Assembly: GCA_946222285.1 (NCBI GenBank)
Contig: CAMIIP010000005.1
Span: 62,001-126,000 of the forward strand
Source of the DNA: an uncultured Rothia sp.
Lineage (GTDB): Bacteria; Actinomycetota; Actinomycetes; Actinomycetales; Micrococcaceae
Reading direction: 5' to 3'
DNA length: 64,000 bases
The stretch's first letter is position 1, and the number at the start of each line of letters is the position of its first letter. The notes below the pieces were generated by a model. That model saw only the letters and a program-made list of their open reading frames with translations, did no database searches and had not been told where the DNA came from. Both the position numbers and the translations under genes were made by a program. Below, piece after piece: positions 60,343 to 64,000 of the stretch.

Positions 60343-60888
60343 GTGGACGATACAGAAGATTCCCTAGCCCAAGTTACCCAAGCGCACCGAGCAGTACTTG
60401 CCGCCAACAACCGGTTGGACGACGTCGTCCAGCAAGCCCGCCAAAACGGCGCAACATGGCAGCAGATAGGTGATGCTATCGGCATTACCAAACAAGCAGC
60501 CTCGCAGAGATTCCATAGATCACCCGCAGAGCACAGCGAAGCTTCACTCCAGAAGATTCAGGAAGAGCTAAACACTCTTGCAGAGGAAGCTTTCTCAACC
60601 CTGGCGCGAAACGATATCGATCATCTACATTCGCTCATGACGTATCTGACCGCACGTCAGCTCTCCAAGCGGCAGGTTTCAAAGGTATGGAATCAGGTAG
60701 TGGAGCACTGCGGTGAGTATATCGAGCTCAACAATTCACGCATTGAGCACTCTGCCAACTCTTTTATTCTTACCTATCGACTGCGCCACGAACACGGCGA
60801 GCCGGTCGGTCAAATTCTCTTCAATACTCGGAAACAAATTACAGGATTGGTGATCTTTCTTAATGACTCAGCAGAACTCCCCTGGTAG
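60343..60888 (+). CDS. HTH protein with DUF3887-like C-terminal domain
   Basis: 181 residues from GTG 60343, with GGAAGGAA 5 bases upstream. The frame stays open to 60241, but that part is AT-rich and lacks a binding site. Residues about 37-57 form a sigma-70-region-4-like helix-turn-helix (TWQQIGDAIGITKQAASQRF), close to that of the gene at 19128. Residues about 80-175 resemble DUF3887 (repeat of fold seen in lipoproteins and regulators), with QLSKRQVSKVWNQV and the FNTRKQITGLVIF end. A regulator with a small-molecule or protein sensor domain is plausible. First gene of a three-gene unit. Confidence 0.75.
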   Translation: MDDTEDSLAQVTQAHRAVLAANNRLDDVVQQARQNGATWQQIGDAIGITKQAASQRFHRSPAEHSEASLQKIQEELNTLAEEAFSTLARNDIDHLHSLMTYLTARQLSKRQVSKVWNQVVEHCGEYIELNNSRIEHSANSFILTYRLRHEHGEPVGQILFNTRKQITGLVIFLNDSAELPW

Positions 60889-61234
60889 CCCTAAAAACTC
60901 CGCGGCAATGTGGTGGACCATTGCAACGTGGGTAGTCTACGGAACGATAATGGCTCTAGGTAGCAACCATGCCCTAATCGGTCTCATCGCTGGAGCATCT
61001 TTTGCCGTTGGAACCATTCTGATGTTTTTGGATTTACGCCCAGGATTTGGGATTGTCGCATGGCGCCCGCTATTGGTCGCTTACTCAGGCGGTTTGGCTC
61101 TTATTGTGGGAGCGCTTCTTTTCGGAGATATTATTCAAAGTATCCCCTGGGTGTTTATATTTCTCCTCATCAATCGTGTTTTGTTTCTACCGACAGATAA
61201 GAAAACTAATCGCAAAGCTAAGGACGTGATTTAG
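60863..61234 (+). CDS. Four-helix membrane protein, unknown function
   Basis: 123 residues, starting within the end of the HTH gene (26-base overlap) and ending in a one-base overlap with the next (TAGTG). Four hydrophobic segments: MWWTIATWVVYGTIMALG, LIGLIAGASFAVGTILMFL, LLVAYSGGLALIVGALLF, and IPWVFIFLLINRVLFLP. A basic tail (DKKTNRKAKD) follows. No family was recognised. The overlaps make co-translation with both neighbours very likely. Confidence 0.75.
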   Translation: MTQQNSPGSPKNSAAMWWTIATWVVYGTIMALGSNHALIGLIAGASFAVGTILMFLDLRPGFGIVAWRPLLVAYSGGLALIVGALLFGDIIQSIPWVFIFLLINRVLFLPTDKKTNRKAKDVI

Positions 61235-61563
61235 TGGACGACATCCGAATCGAACGCGTGCTGCGCGCCGTCGAGTGTATACCTGCTGGGCAGATGGCAA
61301 CCTACGGAGACATCGGTAAAATCACCGGCGAATCACCCCGTATCATCGGAAATCTGATGGCAAAATGGGGCTCCAACGTTCCCTGGTGGCGAGTATGCAA
61401 TGCCAAGGGTGAGATTGCCGGGCATTTTGAGCGTGCGCTCCCCCACTGGCAGGAAGAAAATATCGCCCGCAATACCCAGCACACCGGCGTCGTCCTGGCA
61501 GCCCACCGAGCTAATTTTCAAGCCCTAGAACACGCCTGGCGCGCCTCGGTAAAAGACCTTTAA
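61234..61563 (+). CDS. Alkyltransferase-like protein (MGMT family)
   Basis: 109 residues from GTG 61234. The fold is that of the DNA-binding domain of O6-alkylguanine-DNA alkyltransferase: VECIPAGQMATYGDIGKITG and the active-site region VPWWRVCNAKGEIAG. The acceptor Cys of the PCHRV motif is replaced by Trp (PWWRV), so it cannot take the alkyl group. Such ATL proteins flag O6-alkylguanine for nucleotide excision repair. Third gene of the HTH-membrane protein-ATL unit. Confidence 0.9.
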   Translation: MDDIRIERVLRAVECIPAGQMATYGDIGKITGESPRIIGNLMAKWGSNVPWWRVCNAKGEIAGHFERALPHWQEENIARNTQHTGVVLAAHRANFQALEHAWRASVKDL

Positions 61564-61566
61564 AAC

Positions 61567-61633
61567 CATTGAGCGCTCAATGCACACAAGGTACTTTCAG
61601 ATGAGAGTACACACTGCACACTGAGCGCTCATT
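61567..61633. terminator. Compound palindrome between convergent genes
   Basis: TGAGCGCTCA, itself a 10-bp palindrome, occurs at both ends (about 61569 and 61622). Between them GTACTTTCAGATGAGAGTAC is another near-palindrome, and the whole block is close to its own reverse complement. It lies between the ATL gene and the SDR gene and probably ends both transcripts. Confidence 0.6.
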
Positions 61634-61650
61634 ATGAATATCACCGAGAG

Positions 61651-62547
61651 TTAGGGAGTGGGACGACCACCGGTTAGCCCCAGTGTCTCCCCCGAAACAT
61701 AAGAGGCATCATCGGAGGCAAGATAAACGTAAGCACCAGCGATTTCAGCCGGCTGACCCGCACGACCCAGCGGGGTATCCTGCCCAAACTGCGTCAGCTT
61801 TTCCTGCGGCTGCCCATAGCTAGGCTGTAGCGGAGTCCAGAAAGGACCGGGCGCAACAGCATTCACCCGAATACCCTTGGGACCCAACTGCTGAGCAAGC
61901 CCCTTGCTAAAATTGTTCATCGCAGCCTTAGTCAGTGCATAATCCACCAGAGTCTCCGAAGGATCGTAAGCCTGAATCGACGATGTAAAGATAATTGAAG
62001 AACCGGGCTTCAAATGAGGCAGAGCCGCCTTGGTCACGCGGAAAGACGAATAGATGTTTGCCTTCATCGTCTGGTCGAAGCTTTCATCAGAAATATCTTC
62101 GATGGAGTCATGCCAAATCTGGCGACTCGCATTGTTCACCACGATATCTAGCCCGCCAAAAGCCTCAACCGTTTCTTCAACGATTTTCTCGCATTGGGCG
62201 AGTTCGGTAAGGTCTCCGGGAAGCGAAAGTGCTTTCTGACCAGCATCTTCAATCGCCTTGATGATGCGGTCAGCATCGGGCTGCTCTGAAGGGAGGTAGG
62301 AGATAGCGACGTCCGCGCCTTCCCTCGCGTAAGCGATGGCTACCGCCGCGCCAAGACCAGAATCGCCACCGGTAATAAGAGCTTTGCGCCCTTTCAATTT
62401 GCCCGATCCCTGATAAGATTCTTCACCCAAATCAGCCATGGGTGTCATCTCAATATCGAGTCCGGGTTCTTCCTGAACCTGCTCGGGCGGAGCAATCACG
62501 GGATACTTACTGCGAGGATCTACGAGGGATGAATTGCTGTGAGTCAT
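61651..62547 (-). CDS. SDR family oxidoreductase (YdaD/YhdF group)
   Basis: 298 residues with a 50-residue N-terminal extension typical of the general-stress SDR group. The cofactor motif KALITGGDSGLGAAVAIAYA (TGxxxGxG variant) lies near residue 56. NNAS follows near residue 138. The catalytic Ser (FTSSIQA), Tyr and Lys (DYALTKAAM) are present, and VAPGPFWTPL follows. Function: NAD(P)H-dependent reduction of an unknown carbonyl. It lies beside the PRC-barrel stress protein, same strand. Confidence 0.93.
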   Translation of the reverse strand: MTHSNSSLVDPRSKYPVIAPPEQVQEEPGLDIEMTPMADLGEESYQGSGKLKGRKALITGGDSGLGAAVAIAYAREGADVAISYLPSEQPDADRIIKAIEDAGQKALSLPGDLTELAQCEKIVEETVEAFGGLDIVVNNASRQIWHDSIEDISDESFDQTMKANIYSSFRVTKAALPHLKPGSSIIFTSSIQAYDPSETLVDYALTKAAMNNFSKGLAQQLGPKGIRVNAVAPGPFWTPLQPSYGQPQEKLTQFGQDTPLGRAGQPAEIAGAYVYLASDDASYVSGETLGLTGGRPTP

Positions 62548-62601
62548 TTGAATCTTCCTAACTCTTCAAAAATGAAAATTTGTATCGTGCTCATGTGCTC
62601 A

Positions 62602-62635
62602 AAAGCCCCTCACCCGAGAACGAGTGAGGGGCTTT
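62602..62635 (-). terminator. Terminator after the PRC-barrel gene
   Basis: AAAGCCCCTCAC and GTGAGGGGCTTT arms with a 10-base loop, followed on the minus strand by TGAGCAC after TTTT, between the PRC-barrel gene and the SDR start. Confidence 0.85.
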
Positions 62636-62669
62636 GAATTAACAATGTTTAATCACATCATCAGATGAA

Positions 62670-63518
62670 TTAGCGAATGTTGTCCTCATCTTCAACGCGG
62701 ATTTCTTCTTTGCGAACTTTGCCTTCAACACGTTCGGTGTCGGTACGAACGTCCTTGGAAACGTTGACGCGCTCGGTAGCTACAGTGTCTACGGAAACAT
62801 TGGGGCGCTCTTCGTAAGCAGTTACGGTAACGTCCTCTTCGCTTTCCTTGAAATCGTAGTTAGCCTTGGTGCGTGCTTCTGCCGAGTTGGGGTCAATCTT
62901 CTCGCGCTCTACGTGGATCTCTTCCCGGCGAACGGGAACCTCAACGGCCTCAGTGTCGGTATGAACTACCTTACGAAGACGAACACGACCGGTTTCACGT
63001 GCGTTAGAGGTCTCGGAAATGTTGAGACGCTCTTCATGGGCTACGACGTCGCCGTCGTTAGCAACAGCGGTTTCGCAACGCTCTTCAGTTGCGAAAGTTT
63101 CGCGACGATCCTGATCAACAGCGGTTTCACGACGTTCACCAGCAACGCCAGCTACACCGGTACCAGCTACGCCAGCCTGCGCGTCACGACGATCGTTAGT
63201 GGTGCCTGCGTGACCTGCGTAGTAATCGTAGATACGCTGCTCTTCTTCGGGCGAAAGTTCGCCATCTTCAGCAATGTTGGGAGCATCCTTGACGAATTCC
63301 TTGCTAAAAGGAACGGTGATGTCATCGCCGTTGTACTGTGCCTGATTGACAGGAATGAAGGATTCATTGGTGCCGAACAGACCGGTATTTACGGTGACGA
63401 AAGTAGGCTCTGAAGTTTCAGCGTCTACATAGACAACGCCGACCTTGCCAATTTTTTCGCCGTCCTGAGAGAAAACGGTGGAGCGCTTAAGGTTTTCAAT
63501 AATGTTTGAGTTAGTCAT
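62670..63518 (-). CDS. PRC-barrel and DUF2382 (YsnF/AvaK-like) stress protein
   Basis: 282 residues from ATG 63518, with GAAGAGGAA just upstream. The frame stays open to 63596. Residues about 8-80 form a PRC-barrel (STVFSQDGEKIGKVGVVYVD). A linker with a short repeat (ETAVDQDRRETF/RCETAVANDG) follows. Residues about 165-282 form the DUF2382 domain with two matching halves: RLRKVVHTDTEAVEVPVRRE and ERVNVSKDVRTDTERVEGKV plus RKEEIRVED. Such proteins are common in Micrococcales under stress; no enzymatic role is known. Highly charged, likely soluble. Confidence 0.9.
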   Translation of the reverse strand: MTNSNIIENLKRSTVFSQDGEKIGKVGVVYVDAETSEPTFVTVNTGLFGTNESFIPVNQAQYNGDDITVPFSKEFVKDAPNIAEDGELSPEEEQRIYDYYAGHAGTTNDRRDAQAGVAGTGVAGVAGERRETAVDQDRRETFATEERCETAVANDGDVVAHEERLNISETSNARETGRVRLRKVVHTDTEAVEVPVRREEIHVEREKIDPNSAEARTKANYDFKESEEDVTVTAYEERPNVSVDTVATERVNVSKDVRTDTERVEGKVRKEEIRVEDEDNIR

Positions 63519-63691
63519 TTTTCCTCTTCCCTTAGTAATTATTGTGATACGAGTTCTGAGAGTTTCTTCTGTTACCAAAACTTCAGTCTGAGGCATCGAC
63601 CAGATTTATAATAAGCTTACAGATTATCGATGTGCAACCTCAAATAAGCCTGCTGATAATAAGTTGGCTTCGTTTGAAGATTTGTTACAAA

Positions 63692-63743
63692 AAACCACTC
63701 TTCAACCGTAAGCTTCCAAGGTAAGCAATAGGTGAAGAGTGGC
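63692..63743 (-). terminator. Possible terminator/hairpin between the right-edge gene and the PRC-barrel gene
   Basis: CCACTCTTCAACC and GGTGAAGAGTGG arms (one bulge) around a long loop, followed on the minus strand by TTTTTTG. It lies downstream of the partial gene at the right edge, 53 bases past its stop. Confidence 0.6.
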
Positions 63744-63795
63744 TGGTAAAACGCTGAATTATCGCATCTTTTCGCGGAAATAAGACCGAGTAAGC

Positions 63796-64000
63796 TCAGC
63801 CCACCACGATTAAAGTATCTTCCATCACAGAAGCGGCGCCCATCCTAATAAGCTGGTTTAGCATCACCGTTAAATCTTCCATTGAATCAGTAATTTCTAA
63901 GGTCACAGGGTACTGAGCTACCATCGGTGCCAGGAGCTGTAAAATAGCCTCCCGTACCTGGGGATAATCGAAGTCATAACCCAGTAAAACTTCGGTGGCG
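63796..64000 (-). CDS. C-terminal end of an unrecognised protein (runs off window)
   Basis: An open frame enters from the right edge and stops with TGA at 63796. The visible 67 residues read as mixed alpha/beta (EVLLGYDFDYPQVREAILQL, then LNQLIRMGAASVMEDTLIVV), ending in GG-type VVG. This looks like the end of a soluble domain, but I do not recognise the family. A terminator-like hairpin follows 53 bases later. The gene start and any domain are outside the window. Confidence 0.6.
   Translation of the reverse strand, partial: ATEVLLGYDFDYPQVREAILQLLAPMVAQYPVTLEITDSMEDLTVMLNQLIRMGAASVMEDTLIVVG

Overview
The window looks like the chromosome of a Micrococcales actinobacterium, most likely Rothia or a close relative in the Micrococcaceae. 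This is an inference from three things. The housekeeping order is actinobacterial (ftsK-rnj-dapA-dapB, pnp-rpsO, rimP-nusA-ylxR-infB-rbfA-truB-ribF, dxr/rseP/ispG, rpsB-tsf-pyrH-frr-cdsA, dusB-dgt-dnaG). The base composition is only moderately GC-rich for this group. The window also carries luxS and a pyruvate formate-lyase locus, which fits a host-associated facultative anaerobe. Most genes lie on the minus strand. No prophage, CRISPR array, rRNA or complete insertion sequence was seen.

Layout. 0-4.7 kb: start of ftsK, RNase J and the lysine/diaminopimelate genes dapA and dapB with a small TPR membrane protein between them. 4.9-6.9 kb: a plus-strand O-acyltransferase. 6.9-11.1 kb: M16 peptidase, pnp and rpsO. 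11.3-15.4 kb: an amino-acid permease, a small membrane protein and the plus-strand luxS-mtn-aldo/keto reductase operon (activated methyl cycle and AI-2). 15.5-26.8 kb: the translation operon rimP-nusA-ylxR-infB, then rbfA-truB-two membrane proteins-ribF. It is interrupted between infB and rbfA by a 2.5-kb islet with a zinc-finger/HTH protein and an AT-rich MFS transporter. 27-35.2 kb: an exported protein, a TSUP permease, proS, a GNAT, ispG, a MOSC protein and the site-2 protease RseP. 35.5-38.9 kb: a fermentation locus in which pyruvate formate-lyase is split into a catalytic subunit and a separate glycyl-radical subunit, followed by the activase. 39-46.9 kb: dxr, an ABC exporter, a GlsB-type protein, a DUF485-ActP acetate uptake pair, a DivIVA-like protein, cdsA and frr. 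47-50 kb: pyrH, tsf and rpsB with a long structured leader. 50-54.7 kb: an M23 peptidase, a Tat-type exported protein, two tRNAs, a GT4 glycosyltransferase and a holin-like membrane protein. 54.8-60.2 kb: dnaG, dgt and dusB. 60.3-64 kb: a small operon (HTH protein, membrane protein, alkyltransferase-like protein), an SDR, a PRC-barrel/DUF2382 stress protein and the end of an unknown gene.

The observations most worth a second look are these. The first is the two-gene pyruvate formate-lyase: the main chain lacks the C-terminal radical domain, which is encoded 29 bp downstream with its own ribosome binding site. The second is a family of 100-160 bp imperfect palindromes (near 15.4, 18.9, 21.2 and 28.6 kb), two copies of which bracket the infB/rbfA islet in opposite orientation. 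The third is apparent single-base frameshifts next to homopolymers in two neighbouring transporter genes (ABC exporter N-terminus, ActP C-terminus). The fourth is an inverted pair of consensus DnaA boxes at 50.2 kb. No clearly new multi-gene defence or secretion system was seen.
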